Of a stretch of DNA of 60,000 nt, positions 24,101 to 36,200 are shown in pieces. Every line of letters begins with the position of its first letter. Position 1 is the stretch's first letter. The notes beneath the pieces were generated by a model that searched no databases, was not told where the DNA came from, and saw only the letters and a list, made by a program, of their open reading frames with translations. The position numbers and the translations under genes were made by a program. The stretch is from Antedon mediterranea (taxonomy: Eukaryota; Echinodermata; Crinoidea; Comatulida; Antedonidae): assembly GCF_964355755.1 (NCBI RefSeq), contig NC_092671.1, forward strand, positions 12,754,501 through 12,814,500, read 5' to 3'.

Positions 24101-27100
24101 ACAAACTTGTATTGGGAATAATGTATGTTTATGTGGTTATTACTATCGCATTTAGGTATTGATAATACAGTAATAATAATATGGCTTTTGAATATATAAT
24201 TACTGTCTGTAGAATAACATTTATACATTCGGTTCGCGATGAAAAGTTATATGAATGGATTTGTAATAGGTATTTATAATAATAGTATATGGGTTGTATT
24301 ATTGCTAAGCTATCACCAAATCGCGTTATAACATTATTTCTCAGGGTTTTTTGCACCATTGATCAATACCAAACGCGTATCGGTATTATAGTTTTTAATG
24401 AATCATTACATTAATAAAAATACCCAATTAAATCAATCGCGTCAGTCCAATTCCGACTTATGTTTCGATCACATAGTTCTGTGTCTACACTGTCCCAACT
24501 AGTTTAACAAAAAAAGTGTGATGTGCCCAAATATGGTAGTGATATGCCCGAATATCGTAGTGATATGACATCGTCATGTCTATATAATATGGGCACATCA
24601 TATTTAGTTTGATAGTATAGACAGAGCATAAGGATTATATTAAAAAAATGTTTTCTTACAAAAAAAAAACAAATTCAGGTTTATGTTGATTAGCCCATGG
24701 ACCTTAGCCAAGTATTCCCTTTTTTCGTTGACTCAGCTTAATGTAGCCTAATCGTTAACGGTGTTAAATCTAATTTATTTGAGTTACATAATACAAAATA
24801 TATTATTCTAATTATTTAGAAGCAAATGATATAAATGGAAGTGAAACAAATGGACCCATGTCGAACAGTATCGACCTAGCAATCATTCCAGAAAAAACAT
24901 CAACTCCAGTAAAAAGTACTTCAGCAAAAATCGTTACCAAACCGTTAAGTCCAATTGTAATGACAACTGCGCCCGAGTTTCTAAAGAAACTCACAGATGT
25001 TACGGTTGATGATGGATCTTCGTTGACACTGAAGGTTGAGGTCAAAGGTAAAGCATTAAACTCTCACAATTTACGTAGAAATGGAGGTTGAAGTAAATCC
25101 CATCGTTAAATTAAATACATGTTAATTATGTGATGTCTTCGCTTAAATCGTTCCCACATTTTATTAACATCGAGCTTGCTGATTCGAATTCTGATTGATT
25201 TGATAAACAATTTTTAGAAAATAATTTCCATATTATAATACAATCGATAAATCAAAACAAACTCGTCAAGAATATATTTTATACATTAAACACTGCTTTG
25301 CTAGTAATATTTAAATTAAAGAAACCACCAGGTTAATTTTGACGTAAACAACATTTCTAAAAAGACAGTTTTCTTGGAATATCTAAGTAAATAGCTACTT
25401 CGAGGGTGGTGACGACCGGTATATATCCAGTGGTAAACACCTTATTCAATCAGATTATTGTGATATTAATTTGACGTTAAACCACAGGTATTAATTTGTT
25501 ACGAAACATATTTTGATTCTCCCTAGGATTGTTTCTATAGGCCGTATGATTTTGTTATTAATCCCCGAGTAAATAATTTGACATTGACAGAATACAGTGT
25601 GTGTGTTTTTGTGTAAAGTTGGCATTTTCAAATCAACTAATTCTCCTCCGAAAATGGAATCTATATAAAGTATGATAAAAGAATTGTACTCATTTTAGGA
25701 TCCCCTGCACCAACGGCTCTCTGGTTCTTCAAAGATGAAGAGATTATAGAAGAAGAGGATTTTAAGTTTGTATCTGATGGAAACACCCTGTCACTGGTGA
25801 TAGCAGAAGTCTATCCTGAAGATGCAGGGATGTACACCTGCGTTATTACAAACTCGGAAGGAAAAGCTTCGACATCGTGCAAGGTTCTAGTAGATGGTAT
25901 GTAGCAATAGAAGAAAACCAATTAGTTAAACCAAAATAACCAACTATGTCTATAATCACGAACCATTGTATTTAATGTTTGTAACATAAGGATATAAGTT
26001 ACTGTTACTTTGCCTATATTAAAGTAAATCCACTCCATTGATATTATGGTATTAATAGGCAGGCTGCTATTTTCTTTTTCTGTATTCTTATTATTTCAAT
26101 CTGTCATCTTCTTACTCAATTTCAGATCTTGTTTGTTTCTCTACTATTAGGGCTACTATGGTAATATCTTATACTGTAGTTTGAGAATATTGCTGTGTTT
26201 ATGCATGTATATCGTATGGTGTGTTTTACGGGTTGTTTATACTAATGTCATTAATTGATATTACAAATAGGTGAAGTAAAGTGTTTTAGTTTGTTACTTT
26301 ACTGTATTCTGTGTTCAAGATTCGTTGAAGGTGACACTTACCTAATCACTATTAAGCTACTGTGCGTATTCACTACGTCTTACTGACAAACACATTAAAT
26401 ATGTTAATGTTTGCATGGTATTTTATGTCTCATGTAATTAAACCTAAATAAATGTTGTTGTTCTATGCATGTTGATGTTTTGATAAGTAAGTAGTCAATA
26501 AGTGTATTAATTTAATTGAAAACAAGAAATGAACAATGTATGGTTCGTTGACAGAATCTGGTGACGTCGGCATTCCTCCAAGTTTCATGCAAAAACCTCA
26601 CCAGATGAATATTGACGAAGGAACTATAATAACACTGACTTGTAAAGTGGATGGCGATCCCGAACCAAATGTATTCTGGTATAAAGAAAGCAGAATCATC
26701 AAGCCTAGTGATCGAGTGCAGCTCGTATCTAAAGGCTTCTCTCACAGTCTGCGTATTCCAGCCGCCATCGTTACGGATACTGGGAGTTACACGTGTATTG
26801 CTAAGAATGAGGTTGGAGAAGAAAAATGCACCGTGTCTGTAATGGTTCACCAGATAGAAGAGGAGCATACTGATTTCAGATCACTTTTAAAATCAAGGTA
26901 TCTAATATAAATAGGCCTATAGCCTATATGTAGTTGGTATGGTTTTTGTTTTTGGAAAACAAAGAGGTGGATCCAAGATTAATTATTATTATATATTTGA
27001 AAAGTAATGTTTTTCTCGTTTCGGCTTTTCCAAAACAATGTATTCGCTCGTAAACGCTTGCATTATAGGATAATTATCGGTCATAATGCTTCTTTTCTAG

Positions 27101-30100
27101 ACATCACCTATTAAATTGTAAATATAAACATTAATGTTCAATTCATTTTTCTGTAATTTGAAGATAGTTAAACTCTATTGGTTTTTGTATTGTTATGTAC
27201 TTCCCGTAGTATCATATCGCTAACTAAACAAAATAAAGCTTCGATTATTAATAATATCGCATACAATTTTTCAAAATAATGAACAAAAAAAGGATTACCT
27301 CTAAAGAAAAAAATTAAAGAAACAAATATCTCTTTATTTCGAGTTAACCATTTTTATCTTACCATTATTATTAAGAGTTGATCGTCTTGTAACTGAAACT
27401 AACGATATTGTTTTTAAAGGCCGAAGCTACAGAAGATGGACAACATTAACCAAAACGAAGAAGAGAACGAAGCCGGGCAGTTAGACTTCCGTCATGTGTT
27501 AAATAAATCGAAATCCGAAGAAGAAGAATTACAGGCGGCGACTGATGCGGCTATCAAAGAATCGGAAGCAGAGCAACTCGACTTTCGTCATCTCCTTACC
27601 CGTCATGTACAAACTAAACAACATCCTAAATTTACCAACGAATTATCGGATGCTATGGTAGATGAGGGTAGTTCAGCCGTATTGGTTTGCAGTGTGGTAG
27701 GAACACCAGTACCTACTATTATCTGGAAATTTAAAGGGAAGGAAATTAAAGAATCTAAATATTTTAGAATGAAGTATGAAGGTATGATATGATTAATTAC
27801 ACTCACAACGAAACAGTTATAAAATAATTTATAATAATAAATTTAAATATGTTTAAATAAATGCACACATGTTTTAGATGATTTTGTGTTGCTCGGTGTT
27901 CGGCGAATAAATACTACAGAAGTTGTACCATAGTAATTAATTTAATTAATTTTTGTAAATTAATTTAAATTAAATCGATTGTTAATAATCTTCCATTGTC
28001 TATCGTGGCTCTCTACATATTGATGTGAATAATACAATTTAATTATATCAATTACATTGTCTATAATTTAAATAACTAATTACTGTTTCATTTGTTCCAT
28101 TTTTAATTATGTAGTTTTATATCTTTCTACTTAGATAATGTAGCACAGCTTTCCATCTCTGAAACATTTGCTGAAGACGAAGGCGAATATGTATGTTTAG
28201 CCACAAACAGTGCAGGTACAGCGAAATCAGTCGCTGATCTTCGAGTCAAAGGTGAGAATTTAAAACTGAAACCTACTATTAAGCACCTTAGAGTTCCTTC
28301 CTCTGTGCTTATGTTTCTAAACAAAGGAGGCTTCACGGGCCATTACAAAATGTACATAATAGGATGAATACACGATCATATACGAAGATAAGGCCAAGTG
28401 TTTTGTGTGTTCCTTTAATCAATAAAATTGCACTCTAAAGGCACGTTCACAGAAATCAATCTAAGTTGTTTGATGTTTGTTACAACAAAATTATTTTCAT
28501 TTTATTTAGCATGTGATGAGGACGAACTGGACAACAGTACTGACAACATTGTAACTACAAAGCCTAATGAAGATGTTGATAGCACTTTTCACAGTCCGAT
28601 TTCTGCAAAGTTAAATACACCTGTCGCAAACGCTGTTGGTCACAAAGTTGCCTCATTCACCATGAACGCCACAGCAAAACCATTCGGAGATTCAAGTTCA
28701 AAGATGCCTGACGTCTCTCCACCAGAATTCCTTGAAGAACTCTGTGATGAACCGATTATTGAAGGAAGCGCTGCCAGGTTGGAATGTCGTTTAATCGGTG
28801 ACCCCGAACCGGTGGTATACTGGTACAAAGATGGTAAAGAATTGAAAGAGGGAAGGAAGTATAGTTTTGAGTTTGATGATGACGATATCGTTGCACTGGT
28901 TATAAAAGAAACAACTATGCGAGACCTGGGTAAATACGCATGTAAAGCCGTCAACTCGCTTGGAACAGTAGAATGTTCAGCACAACTTATTATTGAAGGT
29001 AAAGTATCTACCTGTTAGAGTAATGCTTGAAACTATATGCTAGTAATGATTGTATCTATATAATAGTAACGACAAACGCCTTCACAATCTAATATAAGTC
29101 ATGTATTTACTGTATTTGTTTTAGTTAACTTTTGATACAGTAATTAATTCCACCAAAAAAAGGTCTACTGTATAATCCATACTGTTTGTATTATTTTGCA
29201 AAAAAAAAAGGTTTTTCAAATTTAATCATTTTCCTACAGCACCCCCAAAAATTGAAAAGTATCCTCGTAACTTAATTACATGTGCGGGGAAAGACATTTG
29301 CATCACCTGTAAAATATCCGGGACACCAGAGCCGGACTTAGAATGGTACAGAGGCAAGAAGGAGATCACAGAAGGAGGAAGAATAGAGATGGAAGATGTG
29401 GACGATGATACGATGCTATACATACGTGACGCTAAACAAGACGATAGTGGTATTTACAAGTTGGTTTTAACCAGTGATTTAGGAACGGACAGTTGTACTA
29501 TTTCCGTTAGCGTTGTAGGTAAGTTTGTCGTTGCATTATAAACACGCGTTCAATATTATTCTAATAAGAGGTGTATAAAATTATAAAAAAGAGAGTTTAT
29601 ACTTGTCTTCGTTATAAAAATGTCTTCATCCTGGATTCGAGAAGGGGGGTGGTTAGTGGTATATTACTGGAATTGATTATTCATTTTATTTCAGACAAAC
29701 CGGATCCTCCCTCTGGGAAACCGGTGTCATCAAACGTTAGTCGGACATCATTAACACTCTCTTGGAGTGGCTCACCATACGATGGTGGCAGTATTATCAC
29801 TGGCTACGTGGTTGAGATGAGCAAGGTTAATGAAGATAACTGGACTAAGCTTACCACGGCTAAAAGTACATCGTATGTTGTTCGCGGTCTGGTTCCTGAA
29901 AAGATGTATTGTTTCAGAATAAGGTCTGAGAATGCTTATGGAGTAAGTGACCCAGGGATGACATCTGACCCTGTTCGGACAACTGAAACCAAAGTACAAA
30001 AGGAATCTAAAGCAGATTCAGGAGGCAAGTGATTATTGTAATAATTGTTGACTACTCATTTGTTCAATATCACGAATAAGTGTCACTTTTATTTTATTAT

Positions 30101-33100
30101 TATTTGTACCATTTTACACAGTTAGTTAGTATTTAAAAAATGAAAGTCCTTACCAACCTATACATTCTGTATTTCTGGGGTGCAAAATTTGAAATAACAT
30201 AATAATAAATCATATTAAACCATTAACTTACCTAATTTCATATGCTTTTAGACGAAGGCGAATGTCCATTTGAAGCAAGACACGTGGTGATAAAATCTGA
30301 AGATATTAAGAATTCGTACGACATTCAAGAGCAGGTCGGAAAGTAAGTATTACGCACCTTCTTTGGCAACACTTTCCTCCATTCATCACTGAGATCGAAT
30401 ATTCTATAGATATAAAATGTGTTATTGTTTAATGTGATTTATTTTAGGGGTCGATTTGGTATTGTTCATAAATGCATGGAGAAAGCAACCGGCAAGATGT
30501 GGGCTGCAAAATTTATAAAGACCAAAGCATCAGAGAAAGAATCGGTAAAAGCTGAAATCGAAATAATGAACCAATTACAACATCCAAAGCTTATTCAATG
30601 TGTTGACGCATTCGAAACGACACGTGAAATAATTATGGTTTTAGAATTGTAAGTTGTTATCATTTTATATATAAGATGGATTCGATGATAATGATAATAG
30701 CGATCAAAATAAACTTATTTACGTAAATTAATTATGGTTTTACAAGATGCTTGTTTGAGGTCATAAGGTAGGATAAATTCCATAATAAAGATGTCGATTA
30801 TAATGTGGGTGAAATAATGTTGTGGCAGCGAAATGTGTCTGTGGAATGGTTATAAAGGTATAATATTTCATTTACTTCCTTATCTAAAACACACAGGTTA
30901 TGTTATGACAAACAAGCAATAGTAAAAACGCCCTCTGCTACACTTTTAACAGACTTAACATGTTATGCTATTGGCATGTTTTATATAGCATAATTATATC
31001 AGCGTCACGTTACCAATTACATCATTATAGTACCTTCAGGCATATTACAACATATGCATTTCATCAACATTATAATATAGGCCCAATTATAACATTCATA
31101 CATCTTGTTTTACAGTGTACGTGGCGGAGAATTATTCGAACGGGTAATCGATGACGACTTCGTTCTAACTGAAAAAGATGTAATAATGTTTATGCGTCAA
31201 ATATGCTCTGGAGTGAAACACATGCATTCTCAAAATATTCTACATCTGGATCTAAAACCAGAAAACATACTGTGTACAGACACCACTGGAAATTCCATCA
31301 AACTTATTGACTTCGGGTTGGCGCGAAAATTCGACCCGAAACAGTCTGTAAAAGTCATGTTCGGAACCCCTGAATTTGTGGCCCCGGAAGTTGTTAATTA
31401 TGAGAAAATTGGTTATAAAACAGATATGTGGAGTGTTGGCGTTATCTGTTACATTCTGTAAGTGTCAAATCCACGTTGGCATTCTTGGTCTAAACAAAAT
31501 TAATATTGGCATGTATAAAAATTAAATAAAAACAAAATACTACACGTAATAAACATACTCTGTTTTGTTGTACAGTATTTAATATAGCTCAGTGCTTACT
31601 GGCTTTAAATTGATTGATATTTATTTATTTGTTTAGCTTAAGTGGGCTTTCTCCATTTATGGGAGACAATGATGCAGAGACACTGAGTGCAGTTACCATG
31701 GCAGAATGGGATTTCGAAGACGAATCATTCGATGAAATATCAGACGAAGCCAAAGATTTCATCGAAAAGCTCTTGTTGAAAAGCAAAGAGTAAGTTGAAA
31801 GATTGACCGATATAAACTAACTTACTGACGAATTTGTTGAATATCACACGTGCAGATGATACATATTGACCACTTCACAGAAAATATCTTAATCTTAACT
31901 ATCCACTATAACAAACTCTAACATAGATTGGTCTAAACGGTAGAATTTGGAATTGATTCCTATTTATCTGTTTATGTTTGTATATAGAAATGTTCAATTC
32001 AAAACTATACTACTGAATTTTACTATTACAAAATAAAATAAATATATTTGAATTACTTTTTGTCTGTGAACAGTACACGAATGTCTGCAAGTGATGGTCT
32101 TGAACATATGTGGCTTACCAAAGACACTAAGACTATGAAGACCACAAAGATTTCCACTGATAAACTGAAAAAGTTCGTCGCTAGAAGGCGATGGCAGGTG
32201 AGCATAGAATACTCTGTCTAACAATCGTTATTCATTATACAGATACTTAAATAGACAATGTCTATGTATGTAGTGCCTATTATTAGATTTAAACCCACTG
32301 TGTTCTCAACCGTTACATTATGGGCCATCATATTATGGTGGTAGGTCTACATTAAATAATTATGTTTTATTTTTTCTTTTTAGAAAACGGCAAACGCGGT
32401 TAGAGCTATTTCACGTATGGCTTCACTTTCCATGTTCAGTGTTCGCAACCGTTCCTTGAGTCAAGATGATGGTACGAGCGGTGGATTGACACCATTCTCA
32501 AGCATCCTAAAAGCAAAACGTGAAGAAGCAAAAAATGTAAACAACATAACCAAAACTAAGGAACCAGAAGTCGATATCAACTTGAATGAGACCGGTACGA
32601 CTAAATTATCAAATAGACGAAATAGGAAATTTACAGAAGAAAAACGTTCATCTATTGATAGCGACGAAAGTCCAATCAAAAAACGATCTTCCTCTGATGG
32701 GTCCGTAAAGAAGTTATCTACCGACTCTTTTTCAAGGTTTGGAAGTAAATCATCACTACCTTCACCAAATATCGAAATGAAAACTGAGTCAAGTAGTAGA
32801 GCATCGGGGGAGCAGAAAATATGGCCACCTTCAGGACAAAGAGCTACGAGAGACGCCGTCATCAACAAGGAAGCTAAGCCTAAGTTTTTGAAGAAAATAC
32901 GCAGTACAACTGTCTTAGAAGGCCAGAAAGCACAATTTAATTGTATTGTGATTGGTGATCCTCTCCCGGATGTAACATGGTACCAAGACGGACTAGAACT
33001 ACCAGAAAATGGGCGATTTACAGTTGAGAAAGCCAGTGATGGCACGTGTTCTTTACGCATAACGAATGTAGTGGAAGACGATGACGCAGAGTACACCGCG

Positions 33101-33163
33101 AAAGCTATCAACGTAAATGGTGACGTCACGTGCACAGCTGAGCTCGTAGTTGACATTAAATAA
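11579..33163 (+). CDS. MYLK: Long myosin light chain kinase: Ig domains, DFRxxL motifs, FN3, kinase, calmodulin-binding helix, telokin-like tail
   Basis: Twenty exons: 11579-12185, 16434-16515, 18425-20022, 21371-21428, 22060-23141, 23364-23678, 24820-25047, 25699-25896, 26555-26897, 27420-27781, 28135-28251, 28510-28998, 29240-29518, 29695-30024, 30252-30342, 30448-30648, 31116-31457, 31637-31789, 32074-32197, 32384-33163. From ATG 11612 to TAA 33161-33163 the frame is 7,746 nt, 2,581 aa, and every exon junction keeps phase. Order: Ig, disordered-Ig, disordered-Ig, Ig, Ig, Ig, three DFRxxL motifs, Ig, Ig, Ig, FN3, kinase, calmodulin helix, Ig. It should phosphorylate myosin regulatory light chain on actin filaments under Ca2+/calmodulin control. 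The layout matches the long vertebrate MLCK (known: Ig repeats, DFRxxL, FN3, kinase, telokin). Most Ig exons are bounded by phase-1 introns. All introns are GT-AG except one GC-AG (donor 30025-30026). The 5' end is uncertain because the first exon starts at a splice acceptor. The acceptor of exon 3 could also be 18441-18442. Confidence 0.92.
12453..14873. repeat. Recent 1.2-kb tandem duplication in MLCK intron 1
   Basis: Copy 1 (12453-13664) and copy 2 (13665-14873) align at an offset of 1,212 bp with about 14 substitutions by eye. The only indel is 6 bp, after which the offset becomes 1,206. The outer and inner boundaries share ATC, which suggests a microhomology junction. The paired 76-codon minus-strand frames inside (12751-12981, 13963-14193) are intronic chance frames. 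Confidence 0.93.
14874..16433. other. Rest of MLCK intron 1
   Basis: No exon, RNA gene or repeat recognised. An ATG in good context near 15612 (ACCATGGCAGC) opens only 17 codons before a stop, with no donor site, so I do not call it an exon. Confidence 0.35.
18425..20022 (+). CDS. MYLK: MLCK exon 3: long basic disordered region plus Ig domain
   Basis: About 430 residues rich in Ser, Thr, Lys, Pro and Arg, with many SP sites followed by basic residues (KSPSKR, LSPKRR, LSPGRTK). An I-set Ig domain follows (about residues 660-751), with FHCTAF, WSFNG and DAGTYICKMENAAG, so both cysteines are present. It plays the place of the lysine- and proline-rich linker of long MLCK. It probably acts as a flexible spacer and may be phosphorylated; that role is inferred. 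Confidence 0.85.
22060..23141 (+). CDS. MYLK: MLCK exon 5: repeated S/T-P-K-R-T motifs plus Ig domain
   Basis: The first 270 or so residues contain a degenerate repeat of roughly 20-25 residues centred on ASPKRT, TSPKRT, NSPNQT and TTPTRT. SPKR fits the consensus of proline-directed kinases. An I-set Ig domain closes the exon (FTCTITGDPIPEVKW, DAGRYSCVLSNPAG). The region is almost without hydrophobic residues and is probably unstructured. Confidence 0.85.
23364..25896 (+). CDS. MYLK: MLCK exons 6-8: two Ig domains, the second split by an intron
   Basis: Exon 6 (23364-23678) is a single complete I-set domain with FECRVSG, SWFFEGK and GNYTCTLAYPAG. Exons 7 (24820-25047) and 8 (25699-25896) together form the next domain, split in the B-C region. 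Its first cysteine is replaced (LTLKVEVKG) while the second is kept (GMYTCVITN). All three exons start and end in phase 1. Confidence 0.85.
24478..24626. repeat. MITE-like inverted-repeat element, copy 1
   Basis: The core TGTGATGTGCCCAAATATGG and the facing ATGGGCACATCA are shared with elements at 50351-50495 and 55641-55799. The ends show TCTACACTGTC and GATAGTATAGACAGAG, diverged terminal inverted repeats. It lies in an intron of the MLCK gene. Confidence 0.7.
26555..27781 (+). CDS. MYLK: MLCK exons 9-10: Ig domain followed by three DFRxxL actin-binding motifs
   Basis: Exon 9 (26555-26897) encodes an I-set domain (LTCKVDGDPEPNVFWYKES, GSYTCIAKNEVG) and ends with DFRSLL at about residue 1485. 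Exon 10 (27420-27781) adds DFRHVL (about 1515) and DFRHLL (about 1547) in a Glu-rich linker, then the first half of the next Ig domain. In vertebrate MLCK, DFRxxL repeats bind F-actin with high affinity. Here they tie the kinase to thin filaments in the same way (inference from motif identity). Confidence 0.88.
28135..29518 (+). CDS. MYLK: MLCK exons 11-13: end of one Ig domain and two more
   Basis: Exon 11 (28135-28251) completes the domain begun in exon 10 (GEYVCLATNSAG). Exon 12 (28510-28998) has an acidic linker and a full domain (LECRLIGDPEPVVYWYKDG, GKYACKAVNSLG). Exon 13 (29240-29518) is a one-exon domain just before the FN3 domain. Its second cysteine is replaced by lysine (GIYKLVLTSD). 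Confidence 0.85.
29695..30024 (+). CDS. MYLK: MLCK exon 14: fibronectin type III domain
   Basis: About 110 residues with the FN3 landmarks DKPDPPSGKP, LTLSWSGSPYDGGS, ITGYVVEM and YCFRIRSENAYGVSDP. As in vertebrate MLCK it sits directly before the kinase domain. The exon leaves through a GC donor (GAG|GCAAGT, GC at 30025-30026). The reading frame continues in phase 1 into exon 15, where the joined codon is GAC. Confidence 0.9.
30252..32197 (+). CDS. MYLK: MLCK exons 15-19: complete serine/threonine kinase domain
   Basis: Kinase landmarks in order: glycine loop GKGRFG, ATP-lysine in WAAKFIK, helix-C glutamate in AEIEIMNQL, RGGELFERVIDDDF, catalytic loop HLDLKPEN (Asp about residue 2161), DFG in KLIDFGLAR, activation segment FGTPEFVAPEV, then SGLSPFMGDND. 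All catalytic residues are present, so an active enzyme is expected. HLD instead of HRD is normal for MLCK. Exon 19 ends with KKFVARRRWQ, the basic autoinhibitory segment and the first half of the calmodulin site. Confidence 0.95.
32384..33163 (+). CDS. MYLK: MLCK last exon: calmodulin-binding helix, Ser-rich linker and telokin-like Ig domain
   Basis: It begins KTANAVRAISRMASLSMF, which joined to RRRWQ of the previous exon forms the amphipathic calmodulin-binding helix seen in smooth-muscle MLCK. A Ser/Lys linker of about 130 residues follows. The terminal Ig domain contains FNCIVIGDPLPDVTWYQDG, and the usual second cysteine is threonine (AEYTAKAIN). In vertebrates the matching C-terminal part is also made alone as telokin, which binds myosin. 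Nothing here proves a separate promoter. Confidence 0.92.
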   Translation, partial: KTANAVRAISRMASLSMFSVRNRSLSQDDGTSGGLTPFSSILKAKREEAKNVNNITKTKEPEVDINLNETGTTKLSNRRNRKFTEEKRSSIDSDESPIKKRSSSDGSVKKLSTDSFSRFGSKSSLPSPNIEMKTESSSRASGEQKIWPPSGQRATRDAVINKEAKPKFLKKIRSTTVLEGQKAQFNCIVIGDPLPDVTWYQDGLELPENGRFTVEKASDGTCSLRITNVVEDDDAEYTAKAINVNGDVTCTAELVVDIK

Positions 33164-33196
33164 AACCACAATTTAAATGCCTTGCCAAGTGATTAT

Positions 33197-33202
33197 AATA
33201 AA
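33197..33202 (+). terminator. Candidate polyadenylation signal of the MLCK gene
   Basis: AATAAA lies 34 nt after the stop codon. The distance is short for a 3' UTR, so a later signal may be used instead. Confidence 0.3.
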
Positions 33203-36200
33203 TGATTGTATAGCATGTGAGTGTATTGATAAATACAAAAAAATATTAAAAACGTGACTAGGTCAATGGCGGCGTTAGATATATAATAATATATTATTTT
33301 TATTATAGTTTATACAATAACAAACTTCCTTTATATTACATATAACATATCTCTTGCTATTTGATTAATACTATTAAATAGAAAAAAACGCCTAATGAAT
33401 TCGATGACGTCAGATGTTGACGTATAATTTTAATCAATGTGATAATCTTACTTTTAAATTAGGACCAAAATGTAACAATTATTCTAACTGTACTAGATAT
33501 AATTAATTATACTGTAAATAGATTTCTATATATTGTTGTAGTTTATTTTAAGATGGTTTGAATTGCCTTAGTTAAGTGTCTTGCTTAAGATCAGTTAAGC
33601 CTACTGGTTATTTTGATTGGCACTTGAAGTGTCAATTCACGGATGGGTAACAAACACGGCTGTGTTTGGTACGCTACCATTCTGTGGTACCACCCAGGCA
33701 TACACTAATATTCATATTGTACTTGAGTACTGCACAATGTAAACATATTATATTACCAGGTAGATATTTATTATCGATATCAAAGGAATAATTGCATATT
33801 TACAGTAAGTTTATATCTTGATTTTAATTAGCATAATTAATGTAATAGTCCTCAATCGTTCCAACGAACTATACTATCCTGGATATACAGTATTTTAAAG
33901 GAAATTAATTTAGAGTTTATTTCTTGATTTTGTATGAGATATTTTATATTATAATTCTTTTATGTAGCTGATTTAGCTTTACAATTTTTTGCTAAAGATT
34001 GATTACGTATTAAAGTTCATTAGATTAATATTTTGTAAGATAACACATAGATTTACGTATTAAAAATGCAGCCAAAGAAAGTGTTAATGTTGTTACACGA
34101 ATTATAAACCCAGCGACAAAAGAAAGATTAAGAAATGGGGTACTACGGTAAAATACCTCATTTGTAAAACTCCTCACACTTTGGAAATATATGTCTTAAC
34201 ATTACGGTCAACCCTATTCAATTTAGGTACCGAAGGTTCTATCCTTGCTGTTTCCAATAGTACATATCCAGACATTTTTCCTTTTCCCCACTCTACATAA
34301 CCTTCCCAAAGTGCAGCAGCTAAAAACTAATAAACTGCCTGGATAAATCCTATGCAATAAGTGCTACACATGTAACATCGTCTTTAGGGAAGGGTTTTTA
34401 AAGTTTGAATGACAGTATTGCACGCCTAGATATAAATACACTAGTACATTAAAATAGATCAACTCGTATTAATGGTTCCGAGATCTTCCTGACACGGGAG
34501 CCCGTCGATCAAGGGCTCTACTGTGATGACAAATTAATGGAATAAGTTTACATTTTGTTATTTCGTTTTCCATTCATTGGGGGTAACATTATAGTGACAC
34601 TTCTTCACTTGGGACATTATGGGAGCACGACACTATGTTAGGCCTATATTTTTATTTATTTAACATATTAAGCTTGATTCCCTCCCACTAGCGACGCAAC
34701 GTTGCGCGTACGTCCTTGCGTTGCGTCTCTAGTGGGAATCACGATTAATATGTAAAAATACGTACACAAATCAGAACAATCATTGCATTCGTCCTTTCTA
34801 TCCTCAAAGCAAATGAAATTAACGTATATGAAAGCATTATTAATAGCGTTCAAAACTTCTTCTTTACAGACAATAATTTTCAGTAACACACTTAATTTCC
34901 TTAAGTTTGGGTACACCTCCCATCCATTATCTCGTGACCCATTCAGCCTCATTTTCATTCACTTAAGACTTCACCTTCCACTTCCTTTTCCTCTGTGTCA
35001 AGTATTGCGGTCACTTTCGTTGACCATGTACACTAGTTATTATACTCACTGGCCTAGTCTGATAATAATGGGACTACAGTACTAGAAAGTAGTTCTGAGC
35101 ATAACCGTGAGGTTCTATTCCCCGATTGAACGATAGTTTCATGTGCGTGTGTGTTTACTCATGACACTAAACGCGTAACGCGTTTTGATAAGTCTGTTTA
35201 AAGAGAATCGTCGTGAAAATAGCGATAGTTATGTATCTAAACCGTCATCAGGAAATTAAATTAGCTTAGTCACATGAACTTCTTGTCACTTTTATCAAAC
35301 TTGCAAATCCACACACAAGTTTAGAGACGGACAACTGAAAGCGGGATCTCTACGCGCAGAACGTAATCTACCTAGACTTGCAATTTTGGTGGACGTTGCA
35401 CTTGTTACAGAAGAACAACTTTACATGCCAAGTTAACTTTGAATCAAAGAGGGTTGTACCGGTTCGTGTATACTGTGAAAAGTGGTATGTTACCTTACCG
35501 TCAATTGCATTATATTTAGTCTAATGAGCAGGTGAAATTTGTTTTAAATATTTCTCCATATCCTTTCTTGCATGAAATTACAAGATAGCTCTATGTATTT
35601 AAAACAATAATGCAAATATGGCAATTTCACAAGCTGTATACCGTAGGCCTTTAGACGTGTTTTAAAGGGTTATATTGATAAATGTAATAAAGGAAACAGT
35701 TGAATTAAAACACTATTAGCAGGGTAATTGGTGATCTACTGAAAGCGGCATAGATAAACCACCAACTGGTAGCATATAACAATAGTACGGTAGTACTGCT
35801 AATCCTCCATATAATACTACTACTAGCATTTTTTTTTTTTTGGTCAATCAAGTGTAGATAGTGTTATACCTCCTGCACTGCATAAATGCATACCTGGAGT
35901 CAAATTAATTTCAATAATAATAGGGGCTCAAACATCAAATAGTTTACATTATCTGGGCATGACATATAAGGCAAAACCGAGCACATACATTATTACGTAA
36001 TTTATATTTCGCATCAAACGCAGGAGCGCGTACCTGAAATAAGGTCAGCATCAACTGTTTTAATGCATCTATGCAATTTGCCTGTCCATTATACAACCTT
36101 ACTACAGCACTGTATTCTATTCAAGTTTTTCAAACACTCAACATTAAATTGTTTTTTTGTTTCAGTTTATAGTACTATAATTTAATTTCCTTTTCCAATC

